Origin: an uncultured Alsobacter sp.
GTDB taxonomy: Bacteria; Pseudomonadota; Alphaproteobacteria; Rhizobiales; Beijerinckiaceae
Assembly (NCBI RefSeq): GCF_945952055.1
Contig: NZ_CAMFHB010000038.1
Coordinates: 1-62,202, forward strand
Direction of reading: 5' to 3'
DNA: 62,202 nt
The position numbers were made by a program, and so were the translations under genes. Within the stretch, counting starts at the first letter, position 1. Every line of letters starts with the position of its first letter. This document shows, in pieces, positions 1 through 8,998 of this stretch. The notes beneath the pieces were generated by a model, which did not search any database, was not told the DNA's origin, and saw only the letters and a list, made by a program, of their open reading frames with translations.

Positions 1-361
1 CGTCGTCAGTGAATCAGAACCGTCCCGCTCGTGCAAAGGTCTCCAGGATGAGGACGTTTGGAGAAGCCCGTCGATTCACAAGCTCCCAGGGGTGCCTCGG
101 CTTTGGCACCAGTCCAAATCGGCCTGCCCCAAAGGACAAAGGGCGCGATGAGCCGCGGGGGTTGTCTCCGGCCGAGAAAAGGTTTATCGACACTCGTCCC
201 TCCTCATCACCGGTCGGCCCGCCCAGCGAGTGCTTCGCTATATCGAAGCCACATCAGGCCAGCCCGGTTCGTGGAACCGGCGTGACCGGGGCCACGTTCC
301 TCGTTCCCACGCTTCTCCGTGCCGCCCCCGGCGGGCCCGCGGCACCTTCCAGGATCTCCTC
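1..361. other. Non-coding stretch upstream of rho
   Basis: No gene starts here. The first reading frame gives three codons and a stop at 10-12, which may be the tail of a gene cut by the window edge; hemE or hemJ often precedes rho in this order, but the sequence is too short to prove it. There is a small hairpin (GGTGCC 91-96, GGCACC 105-110), a sequence one base away from a DnaA box (TTATCGACA, 184-192) and a GGAAC-N17-CGTT pair (273-298) that resembles a general stress promoter. None is strong enough alone. The stretch probably holds the promoter and a long 5' leader of rho, a gene known to be autoregulated through its leader in several bacteria. Confidence 0.4.
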
Positions 362-1627
<1,266 letters not shown>

Positions 1628-1630
1628 CCC

Positions 1631-1668
1631 GATGCGCCCGATTCGGATCCGCAACGATCGGGCGCATC
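1631..1668 (+). terminator. Hairpin after rho
   Basis: Perfect 12-bp inverted repeat (GATGCGCCCGAT at 1631-1642, ATCGGGCGCATC at 1657-1668) with a 14-base loop, starting three bases after the rho stop codon. There is no U-tract, so it is more likely a 3'-end stabiliser or pause hairpin than a complete intrinsic terminator. Confidence 0.5.
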
Positions 1669-1691
1669 CCTGAACGAGAGAGGTCGGGCCC

Positions 1692-2996
1692 GTGAGCGCG
1701 GACACGATCTTCGCCTTGTCGAGCGGGGCCGGCCGCGCAGCGGTCGGCGTGATCCGCATCAGTGGACCACTGGCTCGATTCGGACTCGAAACTCTCGCCG
1801 GCTCCATTCCTCCGCCCCGACGCGCCACCCTCCGCACTCTGACGGCGGATGGTGAGCCTATCGACCAGGCCCTCGTTCTCTGGTTCCCCGGTCCTGCCAG
1901 CTTCACGGGCGAGGACATGGCCGAGCTCCAGGGCCACGGCGGGCGCGCGGTGACGGCTGCGGTCGTCCGTGCTCTGGTCCGATTGGGCATGCGCCCCGCG
2001 CAGCCGGGCGAGTTCACGCGCCGCGCTCTCGCGAACGGCAAGATGTCGCTCCCTGAAGTCGAGGGTCTCGCCGATCTGCTGGAGGCCGAGACCGCAGCGC
2101 AGCACCGCCAGGCTGTGATGCAGGCTGGAGGTGCCCTCACCCGGACGACGGGCCTCTGGCGAAAAGCTCTCATCGATGCGATGGCGCTCGTGGAGGCGCA
2201 TCTCGACTTCGCCGACGAAGGTGACGTCGTCGAGGACGGTGCGATCGCGGCGATCGGAACTGCGATCGAGACTGTCCGCGATCAGCTGCATCAGGCACTG
2301 GCCTCCGCCAGCCGAGGCGAGCGGGTGCGAGACGGCCTGACGGTGGTTCTGTCCGGTCCTGTCAACGCCGGCAAGAGCTCCCTATTGAACGCCCTCGCCG
2401 GCCGTGACGTGGCGATCGTGACCGACATTCCCGGAACTACCCGTGACGCCATCGAGGTCGACCTCGATCTCGATGGAGTGCGCGTGACCGTGGTGGATAC
2501 GGCGGGGCTTCGGGACACGTCGGACCCCGTCGAGGCCGAGGGCATCCGGCGGGCGCGCGCCAGAGCCGAAAGCGCCGACCTGGTGCTGCGGCTGGTCCCT
2601 CCCGAGAGTGCGGCGGACATGGGCACGGTTCCGGCCGAGTGGCATGTCTTGACCAAGCTCGATTCGGATCCGGATCGGGTGGTGCCGCCCGGCGGCTTCG
2701 GCATCTCCGTTCGTTCCGGCCAGGGGATGGCTCGGTTGGTCGCTGCCCTGAGCTCCTGGGCTACGGAAGAGTCCGCGGGAGAGCCCGCCCTGGTCACACG
2801 CGCGCGCCACCGCGCCTGCATCGAACGGGCGATCGACGATCTGGGGCGTGGGCTTGGTGGTCTGAAGGCCGATCGGCTCGAGCTCGTGGCAGAGGACCTT
2901 CGGCTGGCCGTTCGGTCTCTCGACGAGCTCGTTGGACGCGTCGACGTGGATCATGTCCTCGACGCCCTCTTCGCTGGCTTCTGCATCGGAAAGTAG
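1692..2996 (+). CDS. mnmE: tRNA uridine-5-carboxymethylaminomethyl(34) synthesis GTPase MnmE
   Basis: GTPase that works with MnmG to install the carboxymethylaminomethyl group on wobble U34 of tRNAs reading NNA/NNG codons. The 434-residue protein has the N-terminal tetrahydrofolate-binding domain, a central helical domain and an inserted G domain: G1 GPVNAGKSS near residues 222-230, G2/G3 TTRD and DTAGLRD near 270, and the essential C-terminal CIGK as the last four residues. The start is a GTG preceded by GAGAGAGG (1676-1683). The TAG stop lies inside a parS site (2995-3014), so the end of the gene doubles as a partition site. Confidence 0.97.
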   Translation: MSADTIFALSSGAGRAAVGVIRISGPLARFGLETLAGSIPPPRRATLRTLTADGEPIDQALVLWFPGPASFTGEDMAELQGHGGRAVTAAVVRALVRLGMRPAQPGEFTRRALANGKMSLPEVEGLADLLEAETAAQHRQAVMQAGGALTRTTGLWRKALIDAMALVEAHLDFADEGDVVEDGAIAAIGTAIETVRDQLHQALASASRGERVRDGLTVVLSGPVNAGKSSLLNALAGRDVAIVTDIPGTTRDAIEVDLDLDGVRVTVVDTAGLRDTSDPVEAEGIRRARARAESADLVLRLVPPESAADMGTVPAEWHVLTKLDSDPDRVVPPGGFGISVRSGQGMARLVAALSSWATEESAGEPALVTRARHRACIERAIDDLGRGLGGLKADRLELVAEDLRLAVRSLDELVGRVDVDHVLDALFAGFCIGK

Positions 2997-3014
2997 CGTT
3001 TCACGTGAAACGCT
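2995..3014. other. parS: parS partition site overlapping the mnmE stop
   Basis: Perfect 20-bp palindrome AGCGTTTCACGTGAAACGCT containing the 14-bp GTTTCACGTGAAAC core recognised by chromosomal ParB proteins. It begins inside the mnmE stop codon and lies about 3.5 kb from parB. It should act as a centromere on which ParB loads with CTP; the function is from family knowledge. Confidence 0.93.
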
Positions 3015-3116
3015 CGATTCGGACGCGAACCGGCCGGTGACCACCCTCACCTCTCACTGAAAGCGGGCTTTGACGCCCGTTCCGGCGTCGTCTATCTCCA
3101 CCCGTGGAGTGTCATC

Positions 3117-4976
3117 ATGACTGGTTTCGACGTAATCGTGATTGGCGGCGGCCACGCGGGCACCGAGGCGGCGGCCGCGGCCGCGCGCATGGGGGCGCGG
3201 ACGGCGCTCGTCACCCATCGCTGGGCGACCGTGGGCGAGATGTCCTGCAACCCCGCCATTGGCGGCCTCGGCAAGGGGCATTTGGTTCGCGAGATCGACG
3301 CGCTCGACGGCATCATGGCGCGCGCGGCCGATCGGGGTGGGATTCAGTTCCGGCTGTTGAACCGCCGCAAGGGCCCCGCGGTGAGGGGGCCGCGTGCTCA
3401 GGCAGACCGCGCCCTTTACCGATCAGCCGTTCAGGAGCTCCTTCTCGAGACGGCCAATCTGCAGGTGCTCGAGGGCGAAGCCCACGATCTCGTCGTCGAT
3501 GCTGGCCAGGTCACGGGCCTTGTCCTAACTGATGGCCGCCAGCTGAGGTGTCGCTCCGTCGTCGTTACGACGGGCACGTTCCTCAACGGACTCATCCACA
3601 TCGGCGAAAAGAAGATCCCCGCAGGGCGGGTCGGGGAGGCCCCGTCGCGCGGGCTCTCGGCGCGTTTTGCCGCGTTCGGGCTTCCGCTTGGCCGGCTGAA
3701 GACCGGCACGCCACCGCGGCTGGATGGGACGACCATCGCCTGGGACCGTCTCGAGATGCAGCAGGGCGACGACCAGCCGGAGCCCTTCTCCGCGCTCACC
3801 GATCGAATCGCCATCGAACAGATCGCCTGCGGCATCACGCGAACGACGGAAGAAGGGCATGCCCTCATCCGCGCGAACCTCCACCGGGCGCCCATGTACT
3901 CGGGCGACATCACGGGAAGGGGGCCTCGTTATTGCCCTTCGATCGAGGACAAGGTCGTTCGATTCGCCGACAGAACGAGTCACCAGATCTTTTTGGAGCC
4001 GGAGGGTCGGGAGGACACGACAGTCTACCCGAACGGCATCTCGACCTCATTGCCTGAAGACGTCCAGCACGCCTTCCTGCGGACCATACCCGGCCTGGAG
4101 GAGACCCGTATCCTTCGCCCAGGCTACGCGATCGAGTACGACTTCATGGATCCGAGGGCTCTGGACCCGACACTGGCCGTCAAGGGCGTCCAAGGGCTCT
4201 TTCTGGCCGGCCAGATCAACGGGACCACGGGTTACGAGGAGGCCGCTGCCCAGGGGCTGCTCGCCGGCGTCAACGCGGCGAAGCTGGCCGGTGGCGGGCT
4301 GCCCGTGACGGTGGACCGGAGCAAGGCCTATATCGGCGTGCTGGTCGACGACCTCGTGACGCGCGGCGTGAGCGAGCCCTATCGCATCTTCACGTCTCGC
4401 TCGGAATACCGACTGTCGCTGCGTTGTGACAACGCCGACGAGCGGTTGACCGAGTGGGGTCGGGAGATCGGCGTCGTCGGGTCGCTGCGCCATGATCGGT
4501 TCCGCCAGCGCCAGAGCCGGATCGAAGCTCTGACCGGTCGCCTCCAGGCCCTGTCGGTCACGCCGACTGAGGCGGGGCGCCATGGCCTTGTCCTGAACAG
4601 GGACGGGGTGCGGCGGACCGCGTTCGAGTTGCTGTCCTATCCCGATCAATCGCTGGCTTCGTTGTCCCGGCTCTGGCCCGAGCTTTCAGGCGTGGATGCG
4701 TGGTTGGCCGATCGCGTGGAAACGGATGCGCGTTATGCGGTCTACCTCGATCGGCAGGATGCCGACATCGCGGCGTTCAGGCGGGATGAGTCGTTGCTCC
4801 TGCCCGAAGCGCTCGTCTACCGCGGTCTCCCGGGTTTGTCGGCGGAGCTTGCGACCAAGCTGGACGCGATCAGGCCGCGCTCGCTCGGACAGGCAGGCCG
4901 AATCGAGGGCATGACGCCGGCGGCCCTGACGCTCTTGGCGGCTCACGCCAGGCGCGCGCACGCGAGTGCCGCGTGA
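3117..4976 (+). CDS. mnmG: tRNA uridine-5-carboxymethylaminomethyl(34) synthesis enzyme MnmG
   Basis: FAD- and NADH-dependent partner of MnmE in U34 modification (formerly GidA). The 619-residue product has the FAD dinucleotide motif GGGHAG at residues 10-15, the conserved [13 protein letters not shown] segment near 43-55, a second conserved block around [10 protein letters not shown] near residue 265, and the helical C-terminal domain that contacts MnmE. The length matches the family. A parS site lies in the 120-base gap after mnmE, and the stop overlaps the rsmG start by one base (TGATG), so the two genes are probably translationally coupled. Confidence 0.97.
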   Translation: MTGFDVIVIGGGHAGTEAAAAAARMGARTALVTHRWATVGEMSCNPAIGGLGKGHLVREIDALDGIMARAADRGGIQFRLLNRRKGPAVRGPRAQADRALYRSAVQELLLETANLQVLEGEAHDLVVDAGQVTGLVLTDGRQLRCRSVVVTTGTFLNGLIHIGEKKIPAGRVGEAPSRGLSARFAAFGLPLGRLKTGTPPRLDGTTIAWDRLEMQQGDDQPEPFSALTDRIAIEQIACGITRTTEEGHALIRANLHRAPMYSGDITGRGPRYCPSIEDKVVRFADRTSHQIFLEPEGREDTTVYPNGISTSLPEDVQHAFLRTIPGLEETRILRPGYAIEYDFMDPRALDPTLAVKGVQGLFLAGQINGTTGYEEAAAQGLLAGVNAAKLAGGGLPVTVDRSKAYIGVLVDDLVTRGVSEPYRIFTSRSEYRLSLRCDNADERLTEWGREIGVVGSLRHDRFRQRQSRIEALTGRLQALSVTPTEAGRHGLVLNRDGVRRTAFELLSYPDQSLASLSRLWPELSGVDAWLADRVETDARYAVYLDRQDADIAAFRRDESLLLPEALVYRGLPGLSAELATKLDAIRPRSLGQAGRIEGMTPAALTLLAAHARRAHASAA

Positions 4977-5626
4977 TGGCCGCCCAAGACCCTTCAGATC
5001 GGGAACGAGCCCTTCGGCTCGTTCCGGTTTCACGTGAAACAGCCGAGCTACTCGACCGGTATGTCGAACTGCTCACGCGCTGGCAGGTCGCCAAGAACCT
5101 GGTAGGGCCGGCAACCTTGCAGCACGCCTGGACACGGCACGTCGCGGACAGCGCGCAACTCGTGTCCCTGGCACCCGACGCGCGACGGTGGGTCGATCTC
5201 GGTTCCGGGGCGGGCTTTCCGGGTCTGGTCGTGGCCTGCCTCCAGCGCGACAAGCCCGGAATGATGGTGCACCTGGTCGAGAGCAACGGCCGGAAATGCG
5301 CGTTCTTGCGGGAGGCGATTCGGGCGTTGAAGCTCCCTGCGAAGGTGCATGACGGGCGGATCGAGGACGTCGTCGCGGGATGGTCCGGAGCCGTCGACGT
5401 CGTCAGCGCCCGGGCCCTTGCACCGCTCCCCGACCTCCTTCGCCTGAGCCGAAACCTGTTGACAACGGGGGCCGTCGGCATCTTTCCGAAGGGCCAAGAT
5501 GTAGATCTCGAATTGACCGACGCCGCTAAATATTGGAAGATTCAAGCGTCAACGGTGGCCAGCAAGACCGATCCCAAGGCCAGGATCGTCGTCGTCGAAA
5601 GCGCTGAGCCACGGATCGTTTCGTAA
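4976..5626 (+). CDS. rsmG: 16S rRNA (guanine(527)-N(7))-methyltransferase RsmG
   Basis: SAM-dependent methyltransferase for N7 of G527 of 16S rRNA; its loss classically gives low-level streptomycin resistance. The 216-residue product carries the Rossmann motif DLGSGAGFPG near residues 73-82, the ESNGRKCAFLRE segment and a conserved SARALAPLPDLL. A GTG just upstream (4973) is in frame, but the ATG at 4976 overlapping the mnmG stop is preferred. Codons for VSRET near residue 18 spell a complete parS core (5027-5040), so this N-terminal peptide is constrained by DNA function as well as protein function. Confidence 0.95.
   Translation: MAAQDPSDRERALRLVPVSRETAELLDRYVELLTRWQVAKNLVGPATLQHAWTRHVADSAQLVSLAPDARRWVDLGSGAGFPGLVVACLQRDKPGMMVHLVESNGRKCAFLREAIRALKLPAKVHDGRIEDVVAGWSGAVDVVSARALAPLPDLLRLSRNLLTTGAVGIFPKGQDVDLELTDAAKYWKIQASTVASKTDPKARIVVVESAEPRIVS
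5027..5040. other. parS: parS partition site inside rsmG
   Basis: Perfect 14-bp palindrome GTTTCACGTGAAAC within the rsmG coding sequence, read as Val-Ser-Arg-Glu-Thr. Second parS in the window, 2.0 kb from the first and 1.5 kb from parB. Confidence 0.93.
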
Positions 5627-5651
5627 CCGATCAAATCAAGGCGGCGGACTC

Positions 5652-6491
5652 ATGTCGGATTCCATGCGCGTCAGCCAGGCTGGCAGCACTCCTCGTGTGC
5701 TGGCTTTGGCGAACCAGAAGGGCGGGGTCGGCAAGACCACCACCGCCATCAATCTCGGGACGGCGCTGGCCGCGATCGGAGAGCGCGTCCTCATCGTGGA
5801 TCTGGATCCGCAGGGCAATGCCTCGACCGGTCTCGGCATCGATCGCAAGAGCCGCCGCATCTCCACCTATGACGTCCTGGTGGGTGCGGAGACGCTCGGC
5901 TCGGCCGTTCTCGAAACCGCGGTGCCCCGCCTGAGCGTCGCGCCGTCGACCCTGGACCTGCTCGGGGTAGAGCTGGAAATCGCGTCCGAGAAGGACCGGG
6001 CCTACCGCCTGCGCAACGCGATCCGGCACCTGCATGCCGAGCGGATCGAACGCGGGCAGGAAAGCTTCAGCTACGTCCTGGTGGATTGCCCGCCGTCCCT
6101 CAACCTGCTGACCATCAACGCGATGAGCGCCGCCGACGCGGTGCTGGTGCCGCTGCAGTGCGAGTTCTTCGCGCTTGAAGGTCTCAGCCAGCTGCTCAAG
6201 ACCGTGGAGCAGGTTCGCTCGGCGCTCAACCCGCGCCTCAGCATCCACGGCGTCGTGCTGACGATGTTCGATCCGCGCAACAACCTCTCGACCCAGGTGG
6301 TCAAGGACGTCCGGGATTTCATGGGCGAGAAGGTCTACGAGACGGTCATTCCCCGCAACGTCAGGGTGTCGGAGGCGCCGTCCTACGGCAAGCCGGTTCT
6401 TCTCTACGACCTCAAGTGCTCGGGAGCGCAGGCCTATCTGCGTCTCGCGTCCGAGATCATCCAGCGCGAACGCGCCCTTCAGGCGGCCTGA
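5652..6491 (+). CDS. parA: Chromosome-partitioning ATPase ParA
   Basis: Walker-type ATPase that binds DNA non-specifically and moves ParB-parS complexes apart during origin segregation. The 279-residue product has the deviant Walker A KGGVGKTT at residues 23-30 (signature lysine K23), a Walker B-type segment VLVDCPPSLNLL near 141, and the usual small chromosomal ParA length with no N-terminal DNA-binding extension. Located 25 bases after rsmG and followed closely by parB, the standard chromosomal order. Confidence 0.97.
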   Translation: MSDSMRVSQAGSTPRVLALANQKGGVGKTTTAINLGTALAAIGERVLIVDLDPQGNASTGLGIDRKSRRISTYDVLVGAETLGSAVLETAVPRLSVAPSTLDLLGVELEIASEKDRAYRLRNAIRHLHAERIERGQESFSYVLVDCPPSLNLLTINAMSAADAVLVPLQCEFFALEGLSQLLKTVEQVRSALNPRLSIHGVVLTMFDPRNNLSTQVVKDVRDFMGEKVYETVIPRNVRVSEAPSYGKPVLLYDLKCSGAQAYLRLASEIIQRERALQAA

Positions 6492-6532
6492 CCATGGCTG
6501 GAGTTGCTTCAATGCGCATGCAGGAGACCATC

Positions 6533-7414
6533 ATGGCCGAAGAACCTTCCCGTTCCCGTCTCGGCCGCGGCCTTGCGGCCCTCATCGGCGATGTCGGCGA
6601 CGAGGTCTCCGCTGTCGAGCGCGCCCGCGGCCAGCGCAAGGTGCCCGTCGAGTTCCTCCGCCCCAACCCGCGCAATCCGCGCAGGAGCTTCGAAGAGGGC
6701 GACCTCGAGGATCTCGCGTCGTCCATCCGCGAAAAGGGCATCATCCAGCCCATCCTGGTGCGCACCCTTCCCGGGCTCGCCGACGTCTACGAGATCATTG
6801 CCGGTGAGCGCCGCTGGCGGGCCGCCCAGCGGGCGGGGCTGCACGACGTGCCGGTGATCCTGGTCGAGGCCAGCGATCGCGAAGCGCTCGAGCTCGCCAT
6901 CATAGAGAACGTCCAGCGTGCCGACCTCAACCCCCTCGACGAGGCCCTGGGCTACGAGCGGTTGATCTCGGAGTTCAGCTACGCCCAGGCGGATCTCGGC
7001 AAGATCATCGGCAAGAGCCGGAGCCACGTCGCCAACACCCTGCGGCTCTTGAAGCTTCCGGATTCGGTCAAGGATTACGTCCAGAAGGGCGAACTCAGCG
7101 CCGGGCACGCACGCGCGCTGCTCTCGGTCTCCAATCCCGAGGAGGCCGCGCGGCGGGTCATCGAGAAGGGCCTGAACGTCCGCGACGTTGAGCGCATGGC
7201 GCAGGAAGAGGCGGCCGAGCCCGTGCCCGCCGCTCCCGCGAGCGCCTCGGTCAAGTCGTCCAAGGATCCGGACACCCGCGCTCTCGAAAAGGCGCTGGAA
7301 GACGTGCTCGGCATGGTGGTCGACATCCGCCACGGCGCCCGCGGTGGCGAGGTGCGGATCCGCTACAAGACGCTGGAGCAGCTCGACACGGTGTGCCGCC
7401 GGCTGAGGACCTGA
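6533..7414 (+). CDS. parB: Chromosome-partitioning protein ParB
   Basis: CTP-dependent DNA clamp that loads at parS and spreads. The 293-residue product has an N-terminal ParA-interaction segment (RLGRGLAALIG, about residues 8-19), the CTP-binding ParB/Srx domain with GERRWRA near residues 90-96, a central helix-turn-helix (IIGKSRSHVANTLRLL, near 155-170) and a C-terminal dimerisation domain. In-frame ATG codons lie upstream (6494, 6515, 6521), but 6533 is chosen because AGGAGA (6522-6527) sits at ideal spacing before it and the product then begins with the typical MAEE...RLGRGL. The cognate parS sites are both in this window. Confidence 0.97.
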   Translation: MAEEPSRSRLGRGLAALIGDVGDEVSAVERARGQRKVPVEFLRPNPRNPRRSFEEGDLEDLASSIREKGIIQPILVRTLPGLADVYEIIAGERRWRAAQRAGLHDVPVILVEASDREALELAIIENVQRADLNPLDEALGYERLISEFSYAQADLGKIIGKSRSHVANTLRLLKLPDSVKDYVQKGELSAGHARALLSVSNPEEAARRVIEKGLNVRDVERMAQEEAAEPVPAAPASASVKSSKDPDTRALEKALEDVLGMVVDIRHGARGGEVRIRYKTLEQLDTVCRRLRT

Positions 7415-7435
7415 CGGTCCCGGCCAGCCCACCGT

Positions 7436-8452
7436 CTATCGCTTCGCGACGCGCGTGGCGATCATCAGGAGCGTACGGGCGAGGTGGGTCTCGCCCAGCG
7501 ACGGCTGCCGTCTCGTCAGCACCTGCGCGTCGCGCAGGAGCGTGATGACGCCTTCCAGCGCGCTCGCCGACCACAAGGTGATCTGCCGCTGGAAGGACGC
7601 CTTGCGCTTGTAGAAGACGCGCGCCTGCAGCATGGCCGTGTCGGCCGGCGTGCCCCGGTCGATCGCGGCCCGCGTCTTGTGCAAGGCCATGGCGTGGCGC
7701 AGCGCGCTTCCCGCGACCATTCCCGCGTCGTCCCCTTCGGCGAACAGGCGCGTCACACCGGCGTCGAGCGCGGCGAGCTGTCCCGTGAAGGCGGCGTCGA
7801 TGACCGAATCGGCGGCCAGCGCCGAGGCATCGGCCATGATGGCTTCGATGTCGGCCAAAGTGATCGTCTGGCCCGGCGTGGCGTAGAGCACGAGCTTCTC
7901 GATCTCGCGCCGGGTCAGCAGCCGGTCGGCGCCGACGAGCTCGAGGACGGCGTCGCGCGCCTCACGGGCCATGGCGACGCCGGCCTCGCGCAGCATGCCG
8001 TCCACGAGGGCGGCGAGATCCCGGCCTTCGTCGGCATAGCAGGGCAGGGCCATGCCGTTGCGCGAGCCTTCCACGGCGGTTCGCAGGGGGTTGCGGGCCT
8101 GCAGGTCGCCGGCCTCGACCACGACCGTGGCATCCTGCGAAGGGGTGGCGAGGAGCGGCTGCAGGGCCGGGACGAGGTTCTTGCTGCCGGCGCGAACCCA
8201 CAGCGCGCGCTTGCCGCCGAACAGCCCGATGGTGTTGGCCTCGTCGGCGAGGCGAAGCGGATCGCCGGCGACCTCGTCGCCTTCCAGCCTGATCAGCTGG
8301 AAGCTGTCGGAGGGGTCCGAGACCGCGCGGTGTGCGAGGCCGCGGGCCCGTTCATGCACCAGACCGGTGTTGGGGCCGAACACCAGGAACACGGGGTAGC
8401 CCGTGCCACGCTGGAGAAACGCCTCGACCTCGTGGGCCTTGCACGCCGCCAC
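7436..8452 (-). CDS. holA: DNA polymerase III subunit delta
   Basis: Delta subunit of the clamp loader, which opens the beta clamp. The 338-residue length and the N-terminal beginning (MAACKAHEVEAFL, then FLVFGPNTGLVHERA) match the HolA family of alphaproteobacteria; the P-loop is degenerate, as expected for delta. The RREIEKLVLYA segment near residue 180 lies in the AAA-like lid region. It is convergent with parB (21-base gap) and follows lptE by three bases, forming a leuS-lptE-holA unit on the minus strand. Confidence 0.93.
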   Translation of the reverse strand: MAACKAHEVEAFLQRGTGYPVFLVFGPNTGLVHERARGLAHRAVSDPSDSFQLIRLEGDEVAGDPLRLADEANTIGLFGGKRALWVRAGSKNLVPALQPLLATPSQDATVVVEAGDLQARNPLRTAVEGSRNGMALPCYADEGRDLAALVDGMLREAGVAMAREARDAVLELVGADRLLTRREIEKLVLYATPGQTITLADIEAIMADASALAADSVIDAAFTGQLAALDAGVTRLFAEGDDAGMVAGSALRHAMALHKTRAAIDRGTPADTAMLQARVFYKRKASFQRQITLWSASALEGVITLLRDAQVLTRRQPSLGETHLARTLLMIATRVAKR

Positions 8453-8455
8453 GGC

Positions 8456-8998
8456 TCAGCTGCGGCGCGTGGCGAAATACGCGGCGAGCCGCGTCCGGAT
8501 CTGGTCCGCGAGGGTCTTGGCGATCCGAATCTCGGCATCGCGGGCCGCGCGCACGGACGCGAAGCGCTGGGGCCCGCGATCGTAGCTCGCCGTCATGGTG
8601 GCGGTGCCGGCGTGGATGGGAGCATCGCCGGGGAGCGACTTCAGCGTGTAGGTTACCTTGACGTACAGCGTCGCCGCCGTGGCACGGCCGGTCGAGGTGT
8701 TGACGATGGCCGACTGGACCGTTTCGGTCGCCGACATCGTCAAGCGGTAGCGCGGCGAGGTGGTCTCGTTTCCGGACCCGTCGAGGGCATAGCGCACCTC
8801 CTGGACCAGGTAGTGGCCGAGGCGGTCCGGCAGGTCGTCGACGATGATGCCCGACATGTCGGCCACCACGTTGGAGCCGTCGGCCGCCGTTCCGTACAGG
8901 GGGCGCAGGCAGCCGCCCAGGACCAGGGGAAGCGTCGATGCCAGCGCGAGGGCCCGCAGCGCGCCGCGACGGGAGGTCTTGTGATCAGCCGACGACAT
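8456..8998 (-). CDS. lptE: LPS-assembly lipoprotein LptE
   Basis: Outer-membrane lipoprotein that plugs LptD and helps insert lipopolysaccharide. The 180-residue product begins with a signal peptide containing RR followed by the lipobox LVLGGC, so Cys30 should be lipidated; LRPLYG directly after is typical of alphaproteobacterial LptE. The start at 8998 overlaps the end of leuS by 14 bases. An earlier in-frame start inside leuS would add 40 residues that bury the signal peptide and is rejected. The gene sits between leuS and holA, as across the order. Confidence 0.9.
   Translation of the reverse strand: MSSADHKTSRRGALRALALASTLPLVLGGCLRPLYGTAADGSNVVADMSGIIVDDLPDRLGHYLVQEVRYALDGSGNETTSPRYRLTMSATETVQSAIVNTSTGRATAATLYVKVTYTLKSLPGDAPIHAGTATMTASYDRGPQRFASVRAARDAEIRIAKTLADQIRTRLAAYFATRRS

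Noticed and set aside
184..192. DnaA box TTATCGACA and possible oriC before rho
   Set aside because: A single site with one mismatch, no AT-rich unwinding region and no cluster.
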